Shown: piece by piece, positions 44,009 through 52,044 of the stretch
Layout: every line of letters starts with the position of its first letter
Numbering within the stretch: the first letter of the stretch is position 1
Origin: Ruegeria sp. ANG-S4
GTDB taxonomy: Bacteria; Pseudomonadota; Alphaproteobacteria; Rhodobacterales; Rhodobacteraceae
Assembly (NCBI RefSeq): GCF_000814005.1
Contig: NZ_JWLK01000004.1
Location: 390,336-454,335, forward strand
Direction: 5' to 3'
DNA: 64,000 nucleotides
The notes under the pieces: model-generated
Told to the model about the DNA's origin: nothing
Seen by the model: only the letters and a program-made list of their open reading frames with translations
Database searches by the model: none
Position numbers and translations under genes: made by a program

Positions 44009-44467
44009 TTGACGGACGTTCATGATCGGGAAACTCGCAGCCGCAATATGGCGGCTATCAGGGGGCGGGACACCAAGCCCGAGAAGCTATTGCGCTCTGC
44101 CTTGCATCGAGCGGGATTTAGGTTCCGGTTGAGTTCATCGCTTCCCGGAAAGCCTGATCTTGCAATGAAGAAGTATAGGGCAGCCTTATTCGTCCATGGT
44201 TGTTTCTGGCATATGCATGACTGCCCCCGCTTCAAACAGCCGGGCGGCGAAAACTCGGAATTCTGGCGCAGAAAACTCAGGCGCAATGCTGAACGCGACA
44301 TCGAGGTGACCAGCGCACTTCTGGCGTCCGGTTGGCGGCAATTTGTCGTGTGGGAATGTGCTCTTATGGGTAGAGGAAGGCTTGAACCACCTGAGGTTGT
44401 GGGCAGTATTGGCGAGTGGCTAATATCCGACGCAGCTACGGGCGAGATTTCAGGCAAATTTGATTGA
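44009..44467 (+). CDS. vsr: Very short patch repair endonuclease (Vsr)
   Basis: 152 residues from a TTG five bases after the methyltransferase stop. Vsr signatures: VHDRETRSRNMAAIRGRDTKPE, GKPDLAMKKYRAALFVHGCFWHMHDC and NAERD. It nicks T:G mismatches that arise by deamination of 5-methylcytosine at the methyltransferase sites. The Shine-Dalgarno GGAGG sits in the end of the methyltransferase gene, 13 bases upstream, rather far for efficient initiation. Confidence 0.92.
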   Translation: MTDVHDRETRSRNMAAIRGRDTKPEKLLRSALHRAGFRFRLSSSLPGKPDLAMKKYRAALFVHGCFWHMHDCPRFKQPGGENSEFWRRKLRRNAERDIEVTSALLASGWRQFVVWECALMGRGRLEPPEVVGSIGEWLISDAATGEISGKFD

Positions 44468-44477
44468 GGACGGCTGG

Positions 44478-45689
44478 ATGGACCTGTCAGACTGGTTAGA
44501 AGAACATTCAGAAGGGTGGTTGTGGTACGTCAAACGCCTGTCTGGCAATGACACACTAGCGAACGGTTCGCATCAGGCAGGACCTTACGTTCCTAAGGGG
44601 GTGTTCTTTCGGCTCTTCCCTTCACTAAAGGAACACACACACGCTAACGCTAAGGCTGAAATCGATCTTACCATTGATTCACACCCGGACTTCAGGCGCG
44701 TCACGGCAACATGGTACAACAATAAGTATTGGAAGGTCCCCAAGCCAAACCGACCGCGCGACGAAACAAGACTCACGAATTTTGGTGGGGCTTCATCAGC
44801 CTTGCTTGACCCTGAAAGCACCGGTGCACTCGTCGTTTTTGCTTTTGCCTTTGGTAGTAACGGAGACGCCAAGGCTTGTAACGTTTGGGTATGTCGGAAC
44901 GAAATCGAAGAAGATATGGTCGAGCGCGAAACTGGCCCGATAGAACCGGGCCGCTGGACAACGTGGCCCCCTGACGGGGGGCTGTTGGCACTTCTTCAAA
45001 CCGCCGTCCGCGCCGATTGCAGGTTGGCAAAGCACGAACTGCCGCAGCAGTGGCTCAAAAAGTTTCCCAGTGGAGCTGAGATCGTCCAAAAAGTGATTGA
45101 ATTACGGCCAGACAGCGTACTGATGGTCGACAAAAGACTGCTTAGGCGGCGCGATTGTGAGTTCGAACTGTTTCAGTCTCTAGAAGAGGCAGTGGAATTG
45201 CCCCGTGCTCAGGCTGGATTTGCCACGATTGCAGAATTCCTTGCCGCTGCTCAAACCGTTCTTCAACGTCGCAAGGCCCGCTCCGGGAAATCGTTGGAAC
45301 TGCACATGCGGGAAATCCTGATAGAGGAAGCATTTCAGGAAGGTAAGGACTTTACCTATCAACCGAAATCAGGAAACAATCCCGACTTTATTTTTCCAAA
45401 CGAAGCTGCTTATTTGGATGCTACATGCCCGCGTGAGCGGGTACACATGCTTGCTGTTAAGACAACTTTCAAAGACCGTTGGCGACAGGTCACAGAGGAA
45501 TGTTCCGACCTCCCGACGCGGCATTTGCTGACGCTGCAGGAAGGTGTTTCCGAGGCGCAGTTCAAGCTGATTACCGACGCGGGGATTCGGTTGGTTGTTC
45601 CGGAGAAAAGGATCGAGCGATACGCAAAAGACATTCGCCCACACATACTGACAGTCGAAGCGTTTATGGCTGAGCTACGTGCTGTCTGA
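44478..45689 (+). CDS. EcoRII-like type IIE/IIP restriction endonuclease
   Basis: 403 residues (EcoRII has 404). N-terminal effector-binding domain (to about 180) and C-terminal catalytic domain. The catalytic set aligns with EcoRII: GNNPDFIFPN (D303) and MLAVKTTFKDRWRQ (K328, K332), with a conserved glutamate in the SLELHMREIL helix. It would cleave unmodified CCWGG-type sites. The ATG at 44478 has GAGGA eight bases upstream; an in-frame TTG at 44460 overlaps vsr further. It overlaps no gene but follows vsr by ten bases. Specificity is inferred, not seen. Confidence 0.9.
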   Translation: MDLSDWLEEHSEGWLWYVKRLSGNDTLANGSHQAGPYVPKGVFFRLFPSLKEHTHANAKAEIDLTIDSHPDFRRVTATWYNNKYWKVPKPNRPRDETRLTNFGGASSALLDPESTGALVVFAFAFGSNGDAKACNVWVCRNEIEEDMVERETGPIEPGRWTTWPPDGGLLALLQTAVRADCRLAKHELPQQWLKKFPSGAEIVQKVIELRPDSVLMVDKRLLRRRDCEFELFQSLEEAVELPRAQAGFATIAEFLAAAQTVLQRRKARSGKSLELHMREILIEEAFQEGKDFTYQPKSGNNPDFIFPNEAAYLDATCPRERVHMLAVKTTFKDRWRQVTEECSDLPTRHLLTLQEGVSEAQFKLITDAGIRLVVPEKRIERYAKDIRPHILTVEAFMAELRAV

Positions 45690-45917
45690 AGGTAGTTTGC
45701 ACTAGGACTAGGTCGCCGAGTTAAATTGTCTTTGGGCCTCAATTCCCGTTGAAATCCATGCCAGTAGGCCGGTGAGAGGGTAAGCCGATTGCAACTCTTT
45801 TTGGCGGCATCTGAAATTTTTTGAGACCGAATTGTGAATTGAGACATGGGGTGGGTTCAAGCAGCAGGGTCCCCTGCAACCGGGTTGCATTGTAGGAGGG
45901 TTGTGGTTCTTAGCAAA

Positions 45918-46334
45918 TCAACTAAGTTGCTCAGCAACCCGCTGGTGGCCGGACAGACGCCAGTCCTCGAGACTGCCGATTTCTACAACCGGAAGCGAAT
46001 CAGTATTGCCGTAGACGCCGGGGCGGACCTCGTGAGCGCCTAGCAATTCCAGCGCCCACACGCATTCCGTCAGGTCGGTCTCTGCCGCCTCCCGGACCGC
46101 GCGCAAAGAAACTGCAAAGTTAAGACCGTGGCCCAGTTCGACCAACTTGGTATCGATGGCCTCAGCCAGCAGGAGCGCGTCAGCGTAGTCCTGCGGGTCA
46201 AGGTGCGTAGACAGCCACGCGCGGCGCTCAAGCATGCGGTCACGGATAGTCTTGGGGTCATTCTCGATGCCGAGTGCATCGATCTGCGCGAGATATACAC
46301 GTGGCTTTTCGACGGGGGTTAGCTCGATACTCAT
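45918..46334 (-). CDS. Hypothetical protein, fourth gene of an overlapping cassette
   Basis: 138 residues, soluble, rich in charged helices (TIRDRMLERRAWLSTHLDPQDY, DALLLAEAIDTKLVELGHGL). No family recognised. AAAGATAAG precedes the ATG. It follows the 59-codon gene by 81 bp and is the last gene of the leftward cassette. A 228-bp stretch without a gene separates it from the endonuclease gene. Confidence 0.6.
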   Translation of the reverse strand: MSIELTPVEKPRVYLAQIDALGIENDPKTIRDRMLERRAWLSTHLDPQDYADALLLAEAIDTKLVELGHGLNFAVSLRAVREAAETDLTECVWALELLGAHEVRPGVYGNTDSLPVVEIGSLEDWRLSGHQRVAEQLS

Positions 46335-46415
46335 TACTTATCTTTCTTGTTGGGATGTTTGGTGCGCCCCGGCGTGGTCTGGCAACAACCACGCCGGGGG
46401 CGGTGCTGCGCAGGG

Positions 46416-46595
46416 CTAGGAGCGACCCTGCGCAAGCTCGGGGAATTCGGTACGCAATTGAGCGGCGACCGCCAGTTCAATTCTGGAAAGGTGTTGGCGG
46501 AACTCTGCGTAGTCCCGACAAAGCAATCGATGTGCATGCCAAAGCTGACAGCGACGCTGATAACGTGCAAAAGCTCGTCTACTAGCGTTCATCAT
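46416..46595 (-). CDS. Small basic protein, third gene of the cassette
   Basis: 59 residues, arginine- and leucine-rich, running MMNASRRAFARYQRRC to EFPELAQGRS. Its ATG overlaps the stop of the preceding gene (ATGA), which supports translation. The frame has helical, coding-like composition (HRLLCRDYAEFRQHLSRIEL). It is preferred over a 78-codon frame in the same place (46334-46570), whose translation is proline- and arginine-rich without structure. Confidence 0.6.
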   Translation of the reverse strand: MMNASRRAFARYQRRCQLWHAHRLLCRDYAEFRQHLSRIELAVAAQLRTEFPELAQGRS

Positions 46596-46999
46596 GCAAG
46601 CCCGCGACGGCGCGCCCAGTTAATCCTTTCAGCGGGCGGGAGTTCATTCCAGTTTGCGGGCTTCTGGTGGTCATCATCCGTTTCTTGGGCCCAATTTCCT
46701 GCAGCGTAAGCCACGGAAGGAACCTTGTTGCGTGCACTTGCAATGATCGTATCGCGATCCAAAGAACCACCCCCAATTACAGCCGCCTTTACTCCGGGCA
46801 GCGTCAACGCCTGATCAGGCTCAATTTCTACTCCGAATTCGCGTGCGACAATGGCAGTGACTTTCGCAACAATTGACGACAGTCGAGCACCAGCAATTGC
46901 GCTATTCAAGTTTTCCAGAAGCGCCTCGGTCGCTCCGGAGGACTCTTCGTGAAATGAGATCATCTCTTCGGTGATCGAAAATTTAGGTTCATGCGACAT
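46592..46999 (-). CDS. Hypothetical protein, second gene of the cassette
   Basis: 135 residues: helical N-terminus (ITEEMISFHEESSGATEALLENLNSAIAGA), a middle part with a glycine-rich turn (AAVIGGGSLDRDTI) and a C-terminal PAERINWARRRGLA, a type of ending often seen in phage-encoded proteins. AAGGA lies seven bases before the ATG. It overlaps the first cassette gene by 11 bases and the 59-codon gene by four. Function unknown. Confidence 0.65.
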   Translation of the reverse strand: MSHEPKFSITEEMISFHEESSGATEALLENLNSAIAGARLSSIVAKVTAIVAREFGVEIEPDQALTLPGVKAAVIGGGSLDRDTIIASARNKVPSVAYAAGNWAQETDDDHQKPANWNELPPAERINWARRRGLA

Positions 47000-47543
47000 T
47001 TCTTTTTCCTTCTTGATAAGTGTGCGTCATCGCCAAGCGCCAAATTGCCTTGGTCGGAGTGTTCTTGATCGTGAACGAGATACAGAAATCTTCCCAGTTT
47101 TCAGGGAGATCATCACCAAATACTGCTTGGATGATTGCTGGATGGAGAAGCAACGCATTGGCGAGCTGTTGACCATCAAGGTACTGTAACTTCTCCCAAA
47201 AAGCGCGCGCAATGGTCTCGCGAAAGCTAACCTGTATCTTAGCCGCACGGTTGCGCTGGGCGTCATCCAGTGCCTCCCACAATTGCCTTGCGCGCCCCGC
47301 TACTTCCAACCCCAGATCGACGTCGGGTGGAGTGGTAAGATGCGTCTGACGCTGATAAAAAAGCAGGGGCATCGGATCAGATACGCGCGAGATTAGGTCG
47401 CCAAGTGCGTAGAAATGCTCAGTACCATCGCGGAGGCGTGGTGCAGGATTGGGTTCATTCAGCCAGCGGTGAACCGTACGAGGCGTTACCGCATACAATT
47501 GGCATATTGCAGCCGAGCTGATAGAATGGAGTCCGTAGCTCAT
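46989..47543 (-). CDS. HTH protein, first gene of the cassette (Nu1/MerR-like N-terminus)
   Basis: 184 residues. The N-terminal 55 residues form a winged-helix-like region (SSAAICQLYAVTPRTVHRWLNEP, then a short wing and YALGDLISRV) similar in layout to phage terminase small subunit Nu1 and MerR-type proteins. The rest is helical and acidic, with no recognised domain. TTGGAGGG precedes the ATG. A perfect inverted repeat and a TTGACA promoter element lie just upstream, so it may regulate its own cassette. Confidence 0.65.
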   Translation of the reverse strand: MSYGLHSISSAAICQLYAVTPRTVHRWLNEPNPAPRLRDGTEHFYALGDLISRVSDPMPLLFYQRQTHLTTPPDVDLGLEVAGRARQLWEALDDAQRNRAAKIQVSFRETIARAFWEKLQYLDGQQLANALLLHPAIIQAVFGDDLPENWEDFCISFTIKNTPTKAIWRLAMTHTYQEGKRNVA

Positions 47544-47598
47544 TGGCCCTCCAAGTAGTTGAATTTTCAGATGAACAGACAGCGCCCCCGGCGCATTT

Positions 47599-47660
47599 GA
47601 GACACCCCCGGTGTCTCGGTCTTATGGAATATAACTACCACAAAATCGTTCAAATGTCAA
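47599..47660 (-). promoter_or_regulatory. Promoter and inverted-repeat operator of the four-gene cassette
   Basis: On the minus strand: TTGACA (47655-47660), then TATATT (47628-47633; spacer 21 bp, longer than usual), then GAGACACCCCCGGTGTCTC (47599-47617), an 8-bp inverted repeat around CCC. The repeat is 56 bp upstream of the first ATG and downstream of the -10, an operator-like position. The remaining bases of the 338-bp gap up to tRNA-Val show nothing else. Confidence 0.5.
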
Positions 47661-47881
47661 AAATCAGACGGGTCACGGTCTGGTATCTGACAGCGGGTCT
47701 TGGGCAGTTCGGAACACCTTGCTTGTCGGAGTAACATAGGGTGTCTAGCCACAGAAGATGTACGGAATCGGCCTTCAAAGGAAGCGGTGGCACCAAGCCG
47801 AGTCACATACAGGTCGCCAATGAATCACATACAGTATCCGCGGTGAGGCCAAAAATATTGTTTGATTTCAATGGATGGATA

Positions 47882-47957
<76 letters not shown>

Positions 47958-48040
47958 GTGAGGGGGGATTTATCCAAGCGCGCGGGCGGTTGCAAGAGGG
48001 TTCTGAGGAATTTCTTTCGTGCCCTGACGCGCAAGGACTT

Positions 48041-49294
48041 TTAGGCCTGCAATTCCTTCAGGGCGGCCAGTAACTGCGCTACCTCCTGTTCGGTATTGTA
48101 GTGGCACAGAGAAATCCGGATGCAATCGCTCAAACCCAGCGGATCAAGGACATTACCGCTGTAGTGGTCCGCCTTGCGTGTGTGGGTTCTGATGCCTTGC
48201 GTGTTCAGCTTTGTGACCACCTCGGCGGAGGGCATGTCGCGCACCACAATGGAAACCAACCCTTCGCGGGCCGGGTTGTCCGCCCCGGCAAGAATCGAGA
48301 TGTGGTCCATGTCCCGCAGTCCCGGCAGGTTACCCGTCCCGTTGATCATCGCTTGCGTCAGATGAGTCTCGTAGGCATGGATGGCTTGGCCTGCAGCCTC
48401 AATTCGGGCGCGCGGGTCTGTCGCGTCCGAGATTTGCGAGCCCAGCCAATCAAAGTACCCGACGACATCAGACATGGTGGCATAAGCGCCTGTGTCGCGG
48501 GTTCCGAACTCCCATCCTTCGGCTGGCGCATTGATCAACTGGTCGTGGGGCAGCGCGGTCAGCCGGTCGGATATCCACGCCACACCGAACCCGTGGCGCG
48601 AGAACACCTTGTAAGGCGAAATCGCATAGCCATCGACCCCATAGCTGTTCAGATCCATCTGCCCGTGCGCTGCATGTTGAATGCCATCCACAATAATGAA
48701 ACAGGCGGGCGCGACCTCGCGTATCGCCCGGGCAATCGCGGCCACGTCCATGCCCATGCCCGTTACGGGCGAGGCATGCAGGATCGTCGCAACGGACACG
48801 TCCGGGGTCATATGCGCGCGATAGGCATCGGCGGTCACCAGGCCACGAGTGTCGTCATGCAGAACGTTGACGTATTCCAATCCGGCAATCCCGGCCCAGC
48901 GGCGTGCGGCACTGCGGCTGGCCGGGTGTTCGATGGAACTGCCGATCACTTTGCTGCCAGCGGGCGCGTTGACGCAGGCGGTTCGGATCATTCGGAACAG
49001 CAGTTCGGTGCCGCTTTCGCCGACAAAGAACTGCCCGCCGCGGGCATTCATGAAGACGGACATATCCGCTTTTGCTTTGTTGATAATATTGACCAGCGCG
49101 TGACTGGCCACGTTGTCGCGCCCCTGATTGTCCGGGATGGCTGCGAATTTTGCCGAGGTCTCGATCACTGAATTCAACGTCAATGCTCCGCCGGCGTTCT
49201 CAAAGAAGATGCGCGGGCCCTGGAACGGGCATTCGTCTACATGCGCGAACCGGGTGCGGATTTCCGTGATCAGGTCGGGGGACTGTTGGAGCAT
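48041..49294 (-). CDS. Class-V aminotransferase-fold PLP enzyme (cysteine desulfurase-like)
   Basis: 417 residues with fold-type I motifs: FFENAGGALTL near the N-terminus, SSIEHPASRSAARRWA, D203 and H/Q in IIVDGIQHAAHG and the PLP lysine K229 in AISPYKVFSRHG. The sequence resembles the cysteine desulfurase / isopenicillin-N-epimerase branch. No sulfur-carrier or Isc/Suf genes are near, so the substrate is open. It lies beside the tRNA gene, divergent from modABC. Confidence 0.85.
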   Translation of the reverse strand: MLQQSPDLITEIRTRFAHVDECPFQGPRIFFENAGGALTLNSVIETSAKFAAIPDNQGRDNVASHALVNIINKAKADMSVFMNARGGQFFVGESGTELLFRMIRTACVNAPAGSKVIGSSIEHPASRSAARRWAGIAGLEYVNVLHDDTRGLVTADAYRAHMTPDVSVATILHASPVTGMGMDVAAIARAIREVAPACFIIVDGIQHAAHGQMDLNSYGVDGYAISPYKVFSRHGFGVAWISDRLTALPHDQLINAPAEGWEFGTRDTGAYATMSDVVGYFDWLGSQISDATDPRARIEAAGQAIHAYETHLTQAMINGTGNLPGLRDMDHISILAGADNPAREGLVSIVVRDMPSAEVVTKLNTQGIRTHTRKADHYSGNVLDPLGLSDCIRISLCHYNTEQEVAQLLAALKELQA

Positions 49295-49400
49295 GCTATT
49301 CTTCCTATCGTATGCTTTTGCAGATCAACCTGAATTCAGGGACCGATCAATCCCGTTCGCGACAAAAACCCGGGCAAAAACAACCGGGGTCACGCAATTG

Positions 49401-49480
49401 CGGTACGGGCAATGGGGCCTTGCCTGCCCTATGCCGCCTCCGATATGCCGAAGGGGACCGCAACCCATTGAACCGGAGGC
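49401..49480 (+). promoter_or_regulatory. Moco-riboswitch-like leader of modABC
   Basis: The modA ribosome-binding site CGGAGGC (49474-49480) is perfectly complementary to GCCTCCG (49436-49442). Between and before them lie CGCCTCCGATAT and GAAGGGGACC, which resemble the core of the Moco RNA motif, and an upstream hairpin (ACGGGCA / TGCCTGCCC). Molybdate transport genes are known targets of that riboswitch. The match was made by eye only. Confidence 0.4.
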
Positions 49481-49485
49481 ACAAG

Positions 49486-50256
49486 ATGACCAACGTGTTT
49501 CGCTGCCTTATCGCTGCTCTTGCGATCTGTGCCGCGTTGGCGACGCCCTCCCGGGTCGGGGCCGAGGGCGTTTTGGTCTTTGCTGCCGCCAGCTTGAAAA
49601 CAGCCCTGGATTCAATCGCCGAGGCGTTCGAGGCTCAGGGTGGTCATTCGGTAACGGTGTCTTATGCGGCATCGTCGGTTCTGGCCCGGCAGATCCAGCT
49701 GGGTGCGCCTGCGGACATATTTATCTCGGCCAATGTGGAGTGGATGGATGTTTTGGAACAGGACGGTTTGCTGGACCCTGTCTCTCGCGTTGATCTTGTT
49801 GGAAACCAGCTTGCGTTGATCGGGGCTGCGGGCAGTGAGCGTGCCGAGATCGGCCCGGACTTTAACTTGCCTGAGCGGTTGCATGGCGGGTATCTGTCGA
49901 TGGCCCTGGTGGACGCGGTTCCCGCAGGGATTTACGGCAAATCGGCCTTGCAGTCTTTAGGCCTTTGGGACGGGGTCCAGGGACAGATTGCGCAAGCAGA
50001 TAACGTGCGCGCGGCCTTGGCTTTGGTCGCCGCAGGGGCGGCTCCTTTGGGTGTTGTCTATCGGTCTGACGCGTTGGCCGAGGACAGGGTAAGCCTTGTC
50101 GGCGTTTTTCCGGCAGAGGCGCATGCTCCGATCGTTTATCCTGCGTCTTTGATCCTCGACTCCAAGCCCGAGGCGGAGGCATTTCTTGCATATCTGCAAT
50201 CGGAGGCCGCCACCGCCGAATTTCTGAGGCAGGGGTTCACCCTGCCGGGCCGGTAA
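49486..50256 (+). CDS. modA: Molybdate-binding periplasmic protein ModA
   Basis: 256 residues: signal peptide (about 1-26, ending PSRVGAEG) and a type II binding-protein fold with VFAAASLKTALDSIAEAFE, SSVLARQIQLGAPADIFISAN and VVYRSDAL, which carry the oxyanion ligands. ATG 49486 has CCGGAGG six bases upstream; the frame back to 49312 is not coding-like. First gene of modABC. Confidence 0.95.
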   Translation: MTNVFRCLIAALAICAALATPSRVGAEGVLVFAAASLKTALDSIAEAFEAQGGHSVTVSYAASSVLARQIQLGAPADIFISANVEWMDVLEQDGLLDPVSRVDLVGNQLALIGAAGSERAEIGPDFNLPERLHGGYLSMALVDAVPAGIYGKSALQSLGLWDGVQGQIAQADNVRAALALVAAGAAPLGVVYRSDALAEDRVSLVGVFPAEAHAPIVYPASLILDSKPEAEAFLAYLQSEAATAEFLRQGFTLPGR

Positions 50257-50260
50257 CCGG

Positions 50261-50953
50261 ATGGGATGGTTGGGACCAGCAGAGTTGGAGGCCTTGCGCC
50301 TTTCCTTGCGCGTGTCCTTTTGGGCGACTTTGGTGGCTTTGCCGTTCGGGATATTTGTGGCCTACGCGCTGGCACGCTGGCGATTTCCGGGTCGGCAGGT
50401 TCTGAACGGGCTGGTCCATTTGCCACTGATCCTGCCGCCGGTCGTGACAGGTTATCTTCTTTTGCTGACTTTTGGGGTGCAGGGCCCGTTGGGCAGGCTG
50501 TTGGCTGAAGTTGGAATTGTCGTTGCTTTCCGCTGGACGGGTGCAGCGCTTGCGGCTGGTATCATGGCCTTCCCCCTGATGGTCCGGGCCATTCGACTGT
50601 CGATCGAAGCGGTCGACCCCAAGCTTGAGGAAGCGGGCGCGACGCTCGGCGCATCGCGCCTGCTGGTTTTTGCCACGGTCACGTTGCCGATGATCCTGCC
50701 GGGGGTTATCGCCGGTGCAATACTGGCCTTTGCCAAAGCGATGGGAGAGTTTGGGGCAACGATTACGTTCGTCTCGAACATTCCGGGCCAAACGCAAACC
50801 CTGCCATCTGCGGTGTACGCTTTCCTTCAGGTTCCGGGCGGTGAAGCAGCGGCGACGCGCCTTGTCATCATCTCCATCGCAGTTGCCATGCTGGCGTTGC
50901 TGTTGTCGGAATTTGTTGCTCGGCGCGTTGCGCAACGGGTGGCTGGAACATGA
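50261..50953 (+). CDS. modB: Molybdate ABC transporter permease ModB
   Basis: 230 residues, about five to six membrane helices, with the EAA-type loop EEAGATLGASRLLVFATVTLP and ALARWRFPGRQVLNGLVHLPLILPP. It forms the channel of ModB2C2A. It starts four bases after modA and overlaps modC by four bases (ATGA). Confidence 0.95.
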   Translation: MGWLGPAELEALRLSLRVSFWATLVALPFGIFVAYALARWRFPGRQVLNGLVHLPLILPPVVTGYLLLLTFGVQGPLGRLLAEVGIVVAFRWTGAALAAGIMAFPLMVRAIRLSIEAVDPKLEEAGATLGASRLLVFATVTLPMILPGVIAGAILAFAKAMGEFGATITFVSNIPGQTQTLPSAVYAFLQVPGGEAAATRLVIISIAVAMLALLLSEFVARRVAQRVAGT

Positions 50954-52044
50954 GCTTGTCCGTGCGATTGCAACACCAGTTGCCGGAGATGGCATTGGAC
51001 ATGGATTTCGACGCCCCGCCGGGCGTGACAGTGTTGTTCGGGCGTTCGGGTTCTGGGAAAACGACCGTGGTGAACGCCGTGGCCGGGTTGTTGCGCCCAA
51101 GCGCCGGGTGTGTGTCGGTTGATGATTGGGTCCTGTTCGACACGACAAAAGGCATCTGGCTGCCACCACATCGCAGACGTCTGGGATACATCTTTCAGGA
51201 AGGCCGCTTGTTCCCGCACCTGACCGTTCGCCAAAATCTGGCGTATGGCCGTTGGTTTGCGCCAAGAGATGCGAAACGTGAGAAACCGGATCGCGTGATC
51301 GAGATGTTGGGGATCGGTCATCTGCTGAACCGGCGTCCTGCAAAGCTGTCGGGTGGAGAAAAACAGCGCGTCGCAATCGGTCGCGCCCTTTTGGCCGCGC
51401 CGCGATTGATCCTTGCGGACGAGCCGCTTGCCGCGTTGGATGAGGCGCGAAAAACCGAGATTCTGCCGTACTTTGAGCGCTTGCGGGATGAGATTTCGGT
51501 TCCGATCCTGTACGTCACGCATTCGGCGGCAGAAGTTGCGCGTCTGGCCACGTCGGTGGTGGCTTTGCAGGATGGCAAGGTCGTGCGTCACGGCCCCGCG
51601 TCCGAGGTTCTTTCAGACCCGTCCGTGGCGCCCGCGGGCATTCGGGCTGTCGGTGCGGTTCTGCGGGTGCGCGTCGCCAAGCATCATGAGGATGGCTTGT
51701 CCGAACTGGATGCCGGTGGGGCGCGGTTGTTCTTACCGCGCGTGGCGCACCGTATAGGTCAGGACCTTCGCATTCGCATTCCGGCGCAAGAGGTCATCCT
51801 GTCGAGTAAAAAGCCCGAAGGTCTGTCGGCCTTGAACGTTCTGAACGGTCATATTGAGGCAATCCGGGCCGGCGAAGGGCCCGGGGCGATCGTGTCGGTC
51901 AAGACGCAGGCGGGTGTGGTGCTGGCACGGGTCACGCGGCGGTCGCTTACGTCCTTGGGTTTTCAACCGGGCAGTCATTGCTATGCCGTCATAAAAACCG
52001 TCGCGCTGGCGCCCGAGGATGTCGGCGGCGCGCTAAGTGGTTAG
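50950..52044 (+). CDS. modC: Molybdate ABC transporter ATPase ModC
   Basis: 364 residues. Walker A FGRSGSGKTT, Q-loop FQEGRLFPHL, signature LSGGEKQRVAIGRA, Walker B LILADEPLAALD, H-loop VTHS. The C-terminal part (from about 295, LNVLNGHIEAI) is a Mop/TOBE oxyanion-binding domain typical of ModC. Its last four bases overlap the 3' end of the opposite-strand Hint gene. Confidence 0.95.
   Translation: MSLSVRLQHQLPEMALDMDFDAPPGVTVLFGRSGSGKTTVVNAVAGLLRPSAGCVSVDDWVLFDTTKGIWLPPHRRRLGYIFQEGRLFPHLTVRQNLAYGRWFAPRDAKREKPDRVIEMLGIGHLLNRRPAKLSGGEKQRVAIGRALLAAPRLILADEPLAALDEARKTEILPYFERLRDEISVPILYVTHSAAEVARLATSVVALQDGKVVRHGPASEVLSDPSVAPAGIRAVGAVLRVRVAKHHEDGLSELDAGGARLFLPRVAHRIGQDLRIRIPAQEVILSSKKPEGLSALNVLNGHIEAIRAGEGPGAIVSVKTQAGVVLARVTRRSLTSLGFQPGSHCYAVIKTVALAPEDVGGALSG

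Noticed and set aside
46334..46570. 78-codon frame whose stop overlaps the start of the 138-residue cassette gene
   Set aside because: The TAATG overlap looks attractive, but the translation is Pro/Arg/Cys-rich and unstructured, while the 59-codon frame in the same region is coding-like and coupled to its upstream gene.
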